A stretch of DNA of 64,000 bases from Chloroflexota bacterium (GTDB taxonomy: Bacteria > Chloroflexota > Dormibacteria > Dormibacterales > Dormibacteraceae), in the NCBI GenBank assembly GCA_005880945.1, contig VBIU01000086.1, positions 1 through 64,000 of the forward strand, read 5' to 3'. Numbering within the stretch: the stretch's first letter is position 1; each line of letters starts with the position of its first letter. Under the pieces are notes generated by a model that was given only the letters and a program-made list of their open reading frames with translations, was not told the DNA's origin and did not search any database. Below, in pieces: positions 25,605 to 33,648 of the stretch. The position numbers were made by a program, and so were the translations under genes.

Positions 25605-27069
25605 CGACGCCCTCGGCCTCGTCTTCCGCCATGACCCACGTGTCGCGGCTGCCGCCGCCCTGCGAGCTGTTGACGATCAATGACCCGTCCTTGAGCGCAA
25701 CTCGAGTCAATCCCCCTGGCGTGACATGAGTGTCAGGGCCGGTGAGGACGAAGGGGCGCAGGTCTTGGTGCACCCGGCGGAGCCGGCCGCCGTCGAAGAC
25801 CCCCTGCACGGAAAGCGCCACGACAGGTTGCGCGATGAAGCTTCGCGGCCGCGCCTCGATGCGCAGCTTGAACTTCGCGCGCTCCTCCTTGGTCGACTGG
25901 GGGCCGATCAGCATCCCGTATCCGCCGGAGGCGTCGACTGTCTTGACCACCAGATCGTCCAGGTGCTCGAGCACGTACCGGCGGTCTTCGTCGATTGCGC
26001 ACAGGTACGTCTCAACGTTGGGCAGGATCGGGTCCTCGCCCAGGTAGTACCTGATGATCTTGGGCACCAGGGCGTAAACGGCCTTGTCGTCGGCCACCCC
26101 GTTGCCCAGGGCGTTGGCGATGGCCACGTTGCCGGCCCGGTAGGCGTTGATCAGACCGGCCACCCCAACCAGCGATTCCTGCCGGCCGAAGATCGGGTCG
26201 ATCCAGTCGTCGTCGAGCCGGCGGTAGATCACGTGTACCGGCTTGAGGCCGCGGGTCGTCCGCATGAAAACCTGGTCCTGGTCGACGACCAGGTCGGTGC
26301 CCTCGACCAGCTCGATCCCCATCTGCTTCGCGAGGTACAGGTGCTCGTAGTAGGCGGAGTTGTTGATCCCGGGCGTGAGCAGGACCACCGCCGGGTCGTC
26401 CACGCCGGCGGGGGCCAGCCACCGCAGGTGGCGGAGCAGCTCGTGGACGTAGCCTTCCACCGGGCGAACGGGGTAGCCGGCGAACAGATCGGGGAGCACG
26501 CGCTTCATGACGTGGCGGTTGGCGAGCACGTAGGAAACCCCCGAGGGCGTGCGCAGGTTGTCTTCGAGCACGAAGAAATCGCCCTTGTGGTCGCGGACCA
26601 GGTCGATTCCCGCGATGTGGCAGTGGATGCCGTGCGGCACCGGCAGGCCCTCTACCTCCCTGAGGTACTGGGGGCTTGTCAGCACGATCTCGGGCGGGAC
26701 CACCCGCTGCTGCAGGATGAGCTTGCGGCCGTACACGTCTTCGAGGAAGAGGTTCAGGGCGGACAGCCTCTGCTTCAGGCCGGCTTCCAGCCGGCGCCAG
26801 GTCGCGGCCGAGATCACCCGCGGGATGATGTCGAAGGGGAAGACCTTCTCGGTGCCCTGGGCGTCCGGGTACACCGCAAAGGTGATCCCGTGGTTGCGAA
26901 ACATCTCCATCGCCAGGTCGTGGCGGCGGGCGAGCTCCTTGGGGCCGAGCCGGTTCAGCAGCTCGTAGAGTCGGCGGTAGCCCGGTCTCGGTTGGCCGGA
27001 GGGCGCAAGCATTTCGTCATAGAAGCCGTTGGTCTGGTAGTTGGAACCAAGGGATTCAGTGGAGGCCAC
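25597..27069 (-). CDS. Circularly permuted type-2 ATP-grasp protein
   Basis: A 490-residue protein of the circularly permuted ATP-grasp group. Its N-terminus SLGSNYQTNGFYDEMLAPSGQPRPGYRRL is diagnostic. It is followed by FFVLEDNLRTPSGVSYVLANR, LLTPGINNSAYYEHLYLA, GNVAIANALGNGVADDKAVY and VVKTVDASGGYGMLIG (ATP-binding segments). Such proteins are predicted amide/peptide ligases, but the substrate is not known. It starts at GTG 27069, only 24 bases from the divergent transglutaminase-like gene. The product likely works with the alpha-E protein and transglutaminase-like proteins A-C. A long antisense open frame overlaps it but is not a gene. Confidence 0.92.
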   Translation of the reverse strand: MASTESLGSNYQTNGFYDEMLAPSGQPRPGYRRLYELLNRLGPKELARRHDLAMEMFRNHGITFAVYPDAQGTEKVFPFDIIPRVISAATWRRLEAGLKQRLSALNLFLEDVYGRKLILQQRVVPPEIVLTSPQYLREVEGLPVPHGIHCHIAGIDLVRDHKGDFFVLEDNLRTPSGVSYVLANRHVMKRVLPDLFAGYPVRPVEGYVHELLRHLRWLAPAGVDDPAVVLLTPGINNSAYYEHLYLAKQMGIELVEGTDLVVDQDQVFMRTTRGLKPVHVIYRRLDDDWIDPIFGRQESLVGVAGLINAYRAGNVAIANALGNGVADDKAVYALVPKIIRYYLGEDPILPNVETYLCAIDEDRRYVLEHLDDLVVKTVDASGGYGMLIGPQSTKEERAKFKLRIEARPRSFIAQPVVALSVQGVFDGGRLRRVHQDLRPFVLTGPDTHVTPGGLTRVALKDGSLIVNSSQGGGSRDTWVMAEDEAEGVDA

Positions 27070-27072
27070 CGC

Positions 27073-27078
27073 TATAGT
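27073..27078 (+). promoter_or_regulatory. -10 box within the ATP-grasp/transglutaminase divergon
   Basis: TATAGT lies 15 bases before ATG 27094 and inside the 24-base gap separating it from the divergent GTG 27069. It would give a transcript leader of about eight bases. The opposite strand also reads CACTATA here, so the gap may carry both promoters. Confidence 0.55.
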
Positions 27079-27093
27079 GTCTGCGCCATCCGG

Positions 27094-27921
27094 ATGTCAG
27101 GGAAGTCGATCAATCTGCGTGTCGGCTGCGAGTTCGCCTACGACGTGAGCGCCCCCACCCCTGTCACCGTCCAGGTCCGCCCACGCTCCGACGCGCGGCA
27201 CCGGTTGATCACCGAGGCCTGGGCGACCACGCCGCAGCTGCCGGTCGACGAGTACCACGACTTCTATGGCAACCCCGTGAAGCGGTTGGTCATGCCGGCA
27301 GGTGCCCTGGTGCTCAAGTACGACGCCACGTGCGCGGTCCCCGACGAGCCCGACCCTGATGGGTCGGGGGCGCTCCAGGTCCCGGTCGAGGAGCTTCCCG
27401 GCGAGATCCTCCATTTCACGCTTCCCAGTCGCTACTGCCTGTCAGATCAGCTCATGGGCACCGCCTGGGACCTGTTCTCCGGCACCGGGCCGGGCGGGGC
27501 GCGGGTGCAGGCGATCTGCGATTGGGTCCACGACAACATCAAGTTCCAGTACGGGACGAGCAACCCTCTGACCACGGCGATGGACGTCTTCACAGCCCGG
27601 ATCGGGGTCTGCCGCGACTTCGCGCACCTTGCCATTTCCTTCTGCCGCGCGATGAACATCCCCGCTCGCTACGTTTTCGGCTACCTGCCCGACATCTACG
27701 TCCCCGTGCCGCCCGAGCCGATGGATTTTGCCGCCTGGATGGAGGTCTGGCTCGCCGACCGCTGGTGGACCTTCGATCCGCGCAACAATCAGCGGCGGGT
27801 CGGGCGCGTGCTGATCGGACGAGGCCGTGACGCGCTGGATGTTGCCATGCTCACCACCTTCGGGCCCGCCAGCTTCCGCTCGATGACAGTTTGGGCCGAC
27901 CTGGCGAAGGAGGCGGCGTGA
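27094..27921 (+). CDS. Transglutaminase-like protein B
   Basis: A 275-residue protein with an N-terminal beta domain (LRVGCEFAYDVSAPTPVTVQVRP) and a transglutaminase core. Cys is in ARIGVCRDFAHLAISFCRAMNIPARYVFGY and Asp in WTFDPRNNQRRVGR. The usual His region reads DFAAWMEVWL, where the expected His (HAWxE) is replaced by Ala, so the triad appears incomplete. It starts the + strand arm of the divergent cluster and overlaps protein C. It may be a non-catalytic or altered member of the set. Confidence 0.88.
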   Translation: MSGKSINLRVGCEFAYDVSAPTPVTVQVRPRSDARHRLITEAWATTPQLPVDEYHDFYGNPVKRLVMPAGALVLKYDATCAVPDEPDPDGSGALQVPVEELPGEILHFTLPSRYCLSDQLMGTAWDLFSGTGPGGARVQAICDWVHDNIKFQYGTSNPLTTAMDVFTARIGVCRDFAHLAISFCRAMNIPARYVFGYLPDIYVPVPPEPMDFAAWMEVWLADRWWTFDPRNNQRRVGRVLIGRGRDALDVAMLTTFGPASFRSMTVWADLAKEAA

Positions 27922-28799
27922 TCCCGCCCGAGGGTGTGGCGGTCGACTGGTCCTCAGCGCGGCGGGCTTCGTACCAGATCACGCAGAGCTTCCGGTACGA
28001 GTACCCGGCTCCGATCCGTGACTTGAATCACCGGCTGGTCGTCATACCGCCCGAGCGCTTCGGCGACCAGCGCCGGCTTCGGCACCGCATTTCGGCCACG
28101 CCGACCCTCGATGGCGTCCGCTTCGAGGACCGGCAGGATCGTTTCGGCAACGTGATCGTCGACGCGTTCGCCCCCCGGGTGAGCTCTGCGATCGAGTTTC
28201 TGGCCGAGATCTCGGTCGAGCGCAGCTCGGATCAGCCGAACCGGCTGCCCGACGGGTGGCAGAAGGACCGCTATCTGCTCGAGCCGACACGATTGACGGC
28301 CGCCGACGCGCCCATCGACAGGGCGGCGGATGAGCTTGCGGATTCGGCCGCTTGGGGTCTCGAGCTGGCGGACAGGATCAACGACTGGGTGTACCAGTCG
28401 ATGACCTACAAGGGCGGGGTCACCGGGGTCCGAACGACTGCCTCCGAGGCCCTCGCGCAGGGTTACGGCGTCTGCCAGGACTACGCGCACGTGATGCTTG
28501 CCGTCTGCCGCTCCGCCGAGCTCCCCGCCCGATACGTGTCAGGCCATCTGGTCGGGCAGGGTGGGACCCACGCCTGGGTGGAGGTGGTTCTTCCGGCGGG
28601 AGATGGTACAGGGGACGGCATCGCATGGGCCTTTGATCCGACCCACGCCAGCCGGGGCGGCCTCGAGTACGTGACGATCGCGGTCGGCGCCGACTACTCG
28701 GACGTCGCGCCCACGTCCGGGACGTACCTGTCCCGCGTCGCGGGGCGCCTCATGACGCACAAACGAGTGACGCTGACCAACCTGGAGTACGCGGTTTAG
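27918..28799 (+). CDS. Transglutaminase-like protein C
   Basis: A 293-residue transglutaminase-like protein with an intact triad: Cys in GYGVCQDYAHVMLAVCRSAELPARYVSGHL, His in GGTHAWVEVVLP and Asp in WAFDPTHASRGG. The N-terminal domain begins ASYQITQSFRYEYPAPIRDLNHRLVVIPP. Start GTG 27918 overlaps the stop of protein B and has AAGGAGG four bases upstream. It is the third transglutaminase-fold protein in the cluster; A and C share a C-terminal DYSDxAPTxGxY segment that B lacks. Confidence 0.9.
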   Translation: MIPPEGVAVDWSSARRASYQITQSFRYEYPAPIRDLNHRLVVIPPERFGDQRRLRHRISATPTLDGVRFEDRQDRFGNVIVDAFAPRVSSAIEFLAEISVERSSDQPNRLPDGWQKDRYLLEPTRLTAADAPIDRAADELADSAAWGLELADRINDWVYQSMTYKGGVTGVRTTASEALAQGYGVCQDYAHVMLAVCRSAELPARYVSGHLVGQGGTHAWVEVVLPAGDGTGDGIAWAFDPTHASRGGLEYVTIAVGADYSDVAPTSGTYLSRVAGRLMTHKRVTLTNLEYAV

Positions 28800-28808
28800 A
28801 GTCCGGCT

Positions 28809-28828
28809 CCTCCCCATTTATGGGGAGG
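28809..28828. repeat. Short palindrome after transglutaminase C
   Basis: CCTCCCCA (28809-28816), TTTA loop and TGGGGAGG (28821-28828) form a perfect 8-bp stem ten bases after the stop codon. It resembles the stems of the palindromic repeats at 7322, 21130 and 23727. It has no T-tract, so it may be a member of the repeat family or an RNA 3-prime end structure. Confidence 0.5.
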
Positions 28829-28933
28829 TGGCGCTCCAATGGATGTTCCTTTGGGGTCCCCGCGCTCGTGGTGCGCGGGTGCTAGCCCGGAGGGGACGTC
28901 CGCACCGGCCGTGCCCTATAAACGCAAACCTAG

Positions 28934-28967
28934 TTCTTATCGAATCCTCACCACAGGCTTATATATC
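28934..28967 (+). promoter_or_regulatory. Promoter and candidate operator of the response regulator gene
   Basis: TTCTTA (28934-28939) and TCCTCA (28945-28950) form an imperfect direct repeat with 11-bp spacing, the pattern bound by OmpR/PhoB-type regulators. A TATA-rich -10 region (TATATA/TATATC, 28960-28967) lies 7-9 bases before the regulator's ATG. A better repeat pair with the same spacing is found at 31041-31057. The 175-base gap otherwise holds a palindrome and nothing else I recognise. Confidence 0.5.
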
Positions 28968-28974
28968 CGTACCA

Positions 28975-29643
28975 ATGAGACGGCCCAGGATTCTCATCGT
29001 CGAAGACGACGGCCGCCTCGCCGCCACACTGCGGCGGGTCCTCGAGGCCGAGGGCCACGATGTCGAGCTCGCCGGCGATGGGCTGGACGCCGTTCGGCGC
29101 GCGCGCGAGCAGCCGCCCGACCTTGTCGTGCTGGACGTGATGCTCCCTGGCCTGGACGGGATCGGAGTCTGCCGGCGGATGCGTGCGACAGCGCAGTTCC
29201 CGATCCTGCTGCTGACTGCCCTGGGCGGCACCGAAGAGCGCGTCCGGGGCCTTGACAGCGGCGCCGACGACTACCTCGTGAAGCCATTCGCGTACCAGGA
29301 GCTGCTGGCTCGCGTGCGCGCCCTCCTCCGGCGGGCCGGCCCCGCGGATCACCTTCGGTTCGCCGACCTGGTGCTCGAACCGGCGAGCCGGGAGGCGTGG
29401 CGGGGCTCGCGGCCGATTGTCCTGACCGCGACGGAGTTCGAGCTGCTGGAGCACTTCATTCGCCACCCTCGCCAGGTGTTGACCCGCGAGCAGCTGCTGG
29501 AGGCTGTCTGGCAAGGCGAGCCGGACAGCGACAACGTGGTCGCCGTCTATGTCGGCTATGTGCGGCAGAAGCTGGAAGCCGCCGGCGAAAGCCGGCTGCT
29601 GCACACCATCCGCGGCGCCGGCTATTCGCTCCGGGAGGACTGA
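28975..29643 (+). CDS. OmpR/PhoB-family response regulator
   Basis: A 222-residue regulator with a receiver domain (ILIVEDDGRLAATLRRVLEAEG; phosphoacceptor Asp in LVVLDVMLPGLDG; Lys in DYLVKPFAY). A C-terminal winged-helix DNA-binding domain follows (IVLTATEFELLEHFIRHPRQVLTREQLLEAVW; VYVGYVRQKLE; IRGAGYSLRE). ATG 28975 lacks a Shine-Dalgarno but follows a TATA-rich -10 box, so the transcript is probably nearly leaderless. The sensor kinase gene begins 5 bases after its stop. It may autoregulate through the repeats at 28934-28950. Confidence 0.93.
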   Translation: MRRPRILIVEDDGRLAATLRRVLEAEGHDVELAGDGLDAVRRAREQPPDLVVLDVMLPGLDGIGVCRRMRATAQFPILLLTALGGTEERVRGLDSGADDYLVKPFAYQELLARVRALLRRAGPADHLRFADLVLEPASREAWRGSRPIVLTATEFELLEHFIRHPRQVLTREQLLEAVWQGEPDSDNVVAVYVGYVRQKLEAAGESRLLHTIRGAGYSLRED

Positions 29644-29648
29644 GCGAC

Positions 29649-31058
29649 ATGTCCCTGAGGCTGCGCCTGGCCCTCTTCGGGGCAGCCGTCGTCGCGCTGG
29701 CGCTGGTGCTGTTCGGGCTGGCGGTCTACGGCCTTGTCGCCAGGAGCGTGGAGACCAACCAGGACAAAGAGCTGCAAAGCCGGGCACGCGCAGCCGTGGC
29801 CGGGCTCACCTCCACGCCTGCGCCCGACCTCGCGCCCCGCCCGCCCGTGGCGCCGGTCGATCTCCGCAGCAGCACGGAGGTGTTTGTCGAGGTCCTGGCG
29901 CGAGACGGATCCGTGATCTATTCCACGGGTGTGCTGGGCGGCGCGCCGCCGGCCGTGCCGAGCTCGGTTAGAGAAGACGCGGTCCGCAAGGGCGGCGCAT
30001 TCGCGACCGAGGGCGACGCCAAGCGCGGGACGCAGCTCCGCTTTTTTGTCCAGCCCTTCGCGGGCGGTTACGTCGTGACCGGACAATCGACGCGAGTACC
30101 GCAGTCGAACCTTTCCGGCATCGTCGGCTTTCTCATCATCTCCGGCGTGCCCACGCTGGTGGCGGCGCTGGTCGCGTCGTGGCTGGTTGCCGGCCGTGCG
30201 CTCAAGCCGTTGAAGGAGGTGGCGGGGGCCGCCGATGACATCGGCCGGACACGCGACTTCGGCCGCCGCCTGGCCAGCCGCCCCAGCAGGGACGAGGTCG
30301 CTTTGCTGGCCGCGAGCTTCAACCGGATGCTCGAAGAGCTCCAGGACGCATACCGCGGCGTGGGCAGCGCGCTGGAAGCGCAGCGGCGCTTCGTCGCAGA
30401 CGCCTCGCACGAGCTCCGAACGCCGCTGACGACGATCCAGGGCAACGCCGGCCTGCTGGCGCAGGGCCCTCCGATCTCGGAGCCGGTTCGCAGAGCAGCC
30501 GCTGCCGACATCGCGGCTGAGAGCGAGCGGATGGCTCGCCTGGTCGATCGCATGCTGACGCTGGCGCGGGCCGACTCCGGCCTCCAGCTGGAGCTGACTC
30601 CTGTCGGTTTGCGATCGCTGCTGGGCGAGGTCTGTCGCCAGGCTGGCGCGGTCCATCCCGAAACCAAGATCACTTTCAATGCTGTGGATGCGACGGTGGC
30701 AGGCGATGAGGACGCGCTGCGCCAGCTGGCGTGGATCCTCCTGGACAACGCGATGAGGCATGCACGATCGGCGATCTCGGTGAGCGTGAGCGTCGATGGA
30801 GAATGGGCACGCTTGATGGTCGGCGACGATGGGGCCGGCATCCCGCCTGCCGACCGCGATCGCGTTTTCGAGCGCTTCTTCAAGATGGATGCCGCGCGTG
30901 CGCGCGTCGGTGCTGACCGAAAGGAGCACGGCGCGGGACTCGGACTCTCGATCGCGCGCTGGATCACAGATCAGCACCATGGTCGAATCGTCGCCGCGGA
31001 AAGCCCCGCGGGCGGGGCGGGTTTCTTCGTCGACCTTCCGCTCTTACGAAGTTCTTAG
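29649..31058 (+). CDS. Sensor histidine kinase
   Basis: A 469-residue membrane kinase partnered with the preceding regulator. Two transmembrane segments (residues 9-35 and about 160-185) flank a roughly 125-residue extracytoplasmic sensor with a Pro-rich stretch (PDLAPRPPVAPVD). A HAMP domain follows (ALKPLKEVAGAADDIGRTRDFGRRL), then the dimerisation helix with phospho-accepting His (FVADASHELRTPLT) and an ATPase domain (DNAMRHA, VGDDGAGIPP, GAGLGLSIARWI). The ligand is unknown. The 3-prime end of the gene contains repeats that may be the operator of the next gene. Confidence 0.93.
   Translation: MSLRLRLALFGAAVVALALVLFGLAVYGLVARSVETNQDKELQSRARAAVAGLTSTPAPDLAPRPPVAPVDLRSSTEVFVEVLARDGSVIYSTGVLGGAPPAVPSSVREDAVRKGGAFATEGDAKRGTQLRFFVQPFAGGYVVTGQSTRVPQSNLSGIVGFLIISGVPTLVAALVASWLVAGRALKPLKEVAGAADDIGRTRDFGRRLASRPSRDEVALLAASFNRMLEELQDAYRGVGSALEAQRRFVADASHELRTPLTTIQGNAGLLAQGPPISEPVRRAAAADIAAESERMARLVDRMLTLARADSGLQLELTPVGLRSLLGEVCRQAGAVHPETKITFNAVDATVAGDEDALRQLAWILLDNAMRHARSAISVSVSVDGEWARLMVGDDGAGIPPADRDRVFERFFKMDAARARVGADRKEHGAGLGLSIARWITDQHHGRIVAAESPAGGAGFFVDLPLLRSS
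31041..31057 (+). promoter_or_regulatory. Candidate response-regulator binding site
   Basis: CTCTTA (31041-31046) and TTCTTA (31052-31057) are direct repeats spaced 11 bp apart, at the very end of the kinase gene and 24 bases before ATG 31081. The hexamer matches TTCTTA at 28934 upstream of the response regulator gene. This fits two monomers of an OmpR-type dimer on one DNA face. Confidence 0.5.
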
Positions 31059-31080
31059 ATAGGTCCCCGACGCTGATGTC

Positions 31081-32163
31081 ATGTTTGACATCTCGGCGGA
31101 TCATGCGATCGGTCTGTATGCAGGCTTCCTCGCCCTTCCCATTGCGCTGATCGCGCTGTGGCTCAGGCCCGCCCGGCGAACCGTACCCGGCACCGCGCAG
31201 GCCGCCGCAGTCCTCATGGCGGTGTCCGGCGCGATCCATCTCGGACTCGTGTCCACGCACCTCGAGGAGCCGATCACGTCCGCGCTGTTCCTCATGAACG
31301 GCGTCGCGTACGTCGCTCTTTCGCAAGCGTTCACCTGGCGGTGGTGGCGGTTGGCGTCGTCAGCCCTGCTGACCTCGACCATCCTCGGATATCTCCTCTA
31401 CATCGCGCTGGGGTTCGATACTCCGGACCAGGTCGCCCTGGCCACCAAGCTGATCGAGCTCGTCGCGCTCGGCCTCGTGCTGGTTCCCGTGCGCGGAGAG
31501 TCACGCCCCCGCGACAGGGCGTGGTACTGGGCCGCACTCGCCGCCGGGCTGCCTCTGCTCACCATCGTGAGCGGAGCGACGATCTGGGGCATCGACCTCG
31601 CCACGCCGGATGCACGGCATGTTCACGCGGGCGCAATCCTTCAGGCCACCAACGACGTGGCGACGCCCGAGCAGACGGCAGCGGCCTCACGCCTGTTCTC
31701 CGACACGCGAGCCGCAATGCTTCCATTCGATGATTGGCACCAGGCATGGGCGGCGGGCTACCGGCCCGGAGGTCCCACCAACATGCCGACGAGCCACTGG
31801 ATGAACGAGGCTTACGTCAAGGCCGGGTACGTGATGGATCCGCGCCGGCCGCAGGGGCTGGTCTACGCGAACACCCGGCGCGGCCCGGTGCTGCTCGGCG
31901 CGATGTTCCAGATGCCGCGTCTCAACGAATTCGGTCCGGACCCGGGCGGTCCGCTGACCGCCTGGCACCAGCACGAAAACATCTGCTTCACGCCGTTCGG
32001 CTTCGAGTTCAGCCTGATGACTCCGTTCGCGACGTGTCCTCTCGGCGCGATCGACCTCAGCGCGCCGCCGATGCTCCACGTCTGGATCGTCGATAACCCT
32101 GGAGGCCCTTTCGCCGTGGACATCGACCCATCGGCAGTGGCAGCGGTGAGGGCTCGCGCATGA
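31081..32163 (+). CDS. Membrane protein with His-rich C-terminal domain
   Basis: A 360-residue protein I do not recognise. Residues 1-170 hold about six hydrophobic helices. The remaining 180 residues are soluble and probably extracytoplasmic, with FDDWHQAWAAGYRPGGPTNMPTSHWMNEAYVKAGYVMDPRRPQGLVY and GPLTAWHQHENICFTP (about residues 290-305). The clustered His residues (SHWMN, WHQHEN) suggest a metal site. It follows the two-component pair by 22 bases, behind a putative regulator site, so it is a likely target. It overlaps the next small membrane-protein gene by 4 bases. Confidence 0.75.
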   Translation: MFDISADHAIGLYAGFLALPIALIALWLRPARRTVPGTAQAAAVLMAVSGAIHLGLVSTHLEEPITSALFLMNGVAYVALSQAFTWRWWRLASSALLTSTILGYLLYIALGFDTPDQVALATKLIELVALGLVLVPVRGESRPRDRAWYWAALAAGLPLLTIVSGATIWGIDLATPDARHVHAGAILQATNDVATPEQTAAASRLFSDTRAAMLPFDDWHQAWAAGYRPGGPTNMPTSHWMNEAYVKAGYVMDPRRPQGLVYANTRRGPVLLGAMFQMPRLNEFGPDPGGPLTAWHQHENICFTPFGFEFSLMTPFATCPLGAIDLSAPPMLHVWIVDNPGGPFAVDIDPSAVAAVRARA

Positions 32164-32537
32164 ACGCCAACACGAGCAGGCCCGAAGCGGCGTTCGTCCT
32201 GCTGCTCATGCAGTCGACCTTCTGGATCGCGGCCGGCATCTCCGCCTTTCCATTCGCCATCGCCGGCGAGGTCTTCATGGCCATCCTGGGGGCAGCGTCT
32301 CTGTTGCTGGCGTCATTCGGCTGCCTGCTTGCGATCGGCCTGGTGCGTCGCTGGCGCCGGTCGCGGCGGTGGGCGATCGCGCTCGAGGCCGTCTGCCTCG
32401 GCGGCTCGATCCTGCTCCTTGCCGTCCCGGTCGGCTCCAACCACGGGCTGGTGTCGCTGCTGGTCAACGTCGCCCTGCCGCTGGCCGTGATCTGGCTTCT
32501 ACGCGGCCGGAAGATGCGCGCGCTCTTCGCGCCCTAG
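32160..32537 (+). CDS. Small four-helix membrane protein
   Basis: A 125-residue hydrophobic protein with four predicted transmembrane helices (FVLLLMQSTFWIAAGISAFPFAIAG; VFMAILGAASLLLASFGCLLAIGL; and two further segments) joined by an Arg-rich loop (VRRWRRSRRW). No family is recognised. Its ATG overlaps the stop of the upstream membrane gene, so it is part of that operon. It is convergent with the next gene, overlapping its end by 4 bases. Confidence 0.7.
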   Translation: MNANTSRPEAAFVLLLMQSTFWIAAGISAFPFAIAGEVFMAILGAASLLLASFGCLLAIGLVRRWRRSRRWAIALEAVCLGGSILLLAVPVGSNHGLVSLLVNVALPLAVIWLLRGRKMRALFAP

Positions 32538-33001
32538 AAAGGCGCCGCCGACAGGTAGAAGAGCGCGAGCACACCGAATATCCCAAGCCACAGGAGCACC
32601 ACCGTCGCGAGGGCGCTCAGCGCGATCCAGAGCCGGCGTTCACCGCTCCACAACCACAGAGCGCAGGCGAGCCAGAGCGCAGCGGGGGCAAGCGTGAATA
32701 CACCGGCGAACGAGATCATGCTGAACGCCAGAAGCGGCAGCGAGACGGCTGCCAGCGCGATCGTCCATCGCTTCCAGGACACGAGCGAGATGACGAGCGC
32801 GGCCGTGAGCCAGGCCGCGGCGACCCACCTGGACGTCACCCAGTCGCAGCTGACGGCCGGGGACGAGCTGGAGATGGAGCAACCCCACGGCCTCGAGGCC
32901 ATCACGTAGACAGAGACGAGAGCGGAGACCAGCGCAGCCGCCGCGAGTATCCACGCGATCGAGCTCGTGGTTCTCATCGTGGCGCTTCGCGAAACCGCCA
33001 T
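32534..33001 (-). CDS. Small membrane protein
   Basis: A 155-residue protein with about four hydrophobic segments and a Cys pair in the first extracytoplasmic loop (WGCSISSSSPAVSCDW) that could form a disulfide. No family is recognised. The start at ATG 33001 is supported by TAGACT six bases upstream on the minus strand, a leaderless-type promoter; ATG 32977 is an alternative. The gene is monocistronic. Confidence 0.65.
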   Translation of the reverse strand: MAVSRSATMRTTSSIAWILAAAALVSALVSVYVMASRPWGCSISSSSPAVSCDWVTSRWVAAAWLTAALVISLVSWKRWTIALAAVSLPLLAFSMISFAGVFTLAPAALWLACALWLWSGERRLWIALSALATVVLLWLGIFGVLALFYLSAAPF

Positions 33002-33007
33002 GCGGCA

Positions 33008-33013
33008 AGTCTA
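33008..33013 (-). promoter_or_regulatory. -10 box of the 155-residue membrane protein gene
   Basis: TAGACT on the minus strand ends six bases before ATG 33001. No Shine-Dalgarno is present, which suggests a leaderless transcript. Confidence 0.45.
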
Positions 33014-33040
33014 TGTCTGGCCGCGCGGAGCAGCTTGCGA

Positions 33041-33514
33041 CTAACGCCGGGCGGTTTTTCTTCGCCTCGTGAGCGCCGCGTCAGCGTCCTCGGTTGTGAC
33101 GCGCGGGCGCCGGAAGTTTCTCAACGCGAAGCGGTCGCAGGCAGTCTCCGCCGCGGAGCGCTTGCCCAGCGCCTCATGGAGATACCAGTGCATCCACTCG
33201 TGGCAGTAGAGGAACCGAAGAACCTCGCGGCGCCGCCGGAATGGCACTGTCTCGGACGCCCACGCAAAACGGATCCCGTGCCCTCGCTTGCGCCTGGCGG
33301 CGAAGAGGACCGGCTCGTCGAAGGGCCGGAAAGGCACCGGCACCTGGAGCACGATGCGTCTCTCCTCGAACTCGCACAGGGCCGCCAGGTGCGGCCGGGT
33401 CCGGTAGCGGAGAGGCTTGATCACAACCTCGTAGTCCCCGGCCCGTGGCAACCCGCCGAGGACGCGCCTCGCGTCGGCGTTCGACAGCCCGGCCAGCTCG
33501 CTGCGGACGACCAT
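33041..33514 (-). CDS. Small HEXXH metallopeptidase-like protein
   Basis: A 157-residue soluble protein with a zincin-type motif HEWMH in RFLYCHEWMHWYLHEALGKRSAAETACDRFALRNF. Further His and Glu residues downstream could supply a third ligand. It resembles SprT-like or M48-like minimal metallopeptidases but is not clearly either. The C-terminal tail is basic (LTRRRKTARR). No export signal is visible. Immediate neighbours give no functional hint. Confidence 0.65.
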   Translation of the reverse strand: MVVRSELAGLSNADARRVLGGLPRAGDYEVVIKPLRYRTRPHLAALCEFEERRIVLQVPVPFRPFDEPVLFAARRKRGHGIRFAWASETVPFRRRREVLRFLYCHEWMHWYLHEALGKRSAAETACDRFALRNFRRPRVTTEDADAALTRRRKTARR

Positions 33515-33648
33515 CCGCGGAGCATACCGGGGCCCGGGTACCTGAACCGGGGGTGGCGTTGTTGAGTTGGGGTGCCTGGCCCGCGAGGACCGGGCGCTCC
33601 ACCAGACTCCCCCCGCTCCTGCTCACGACACGGCCAGGGAAGGACAAC

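Noticed and set aside
25726-27069. Long + strand open frame running in frame into transglutaminase-like protein B
   Set aside because: It is antisense to the well-conserved ATP-grasp gene. Its translation resembles nothing known and is explained by GC-rich codon bias. The real start is ATG 27094.
29622-30980. 450-codon antisense frame across the histidine kinase gene
   Set aside because: Shadow of the kinase reading frame in high-GC DNA; it shows no domain.
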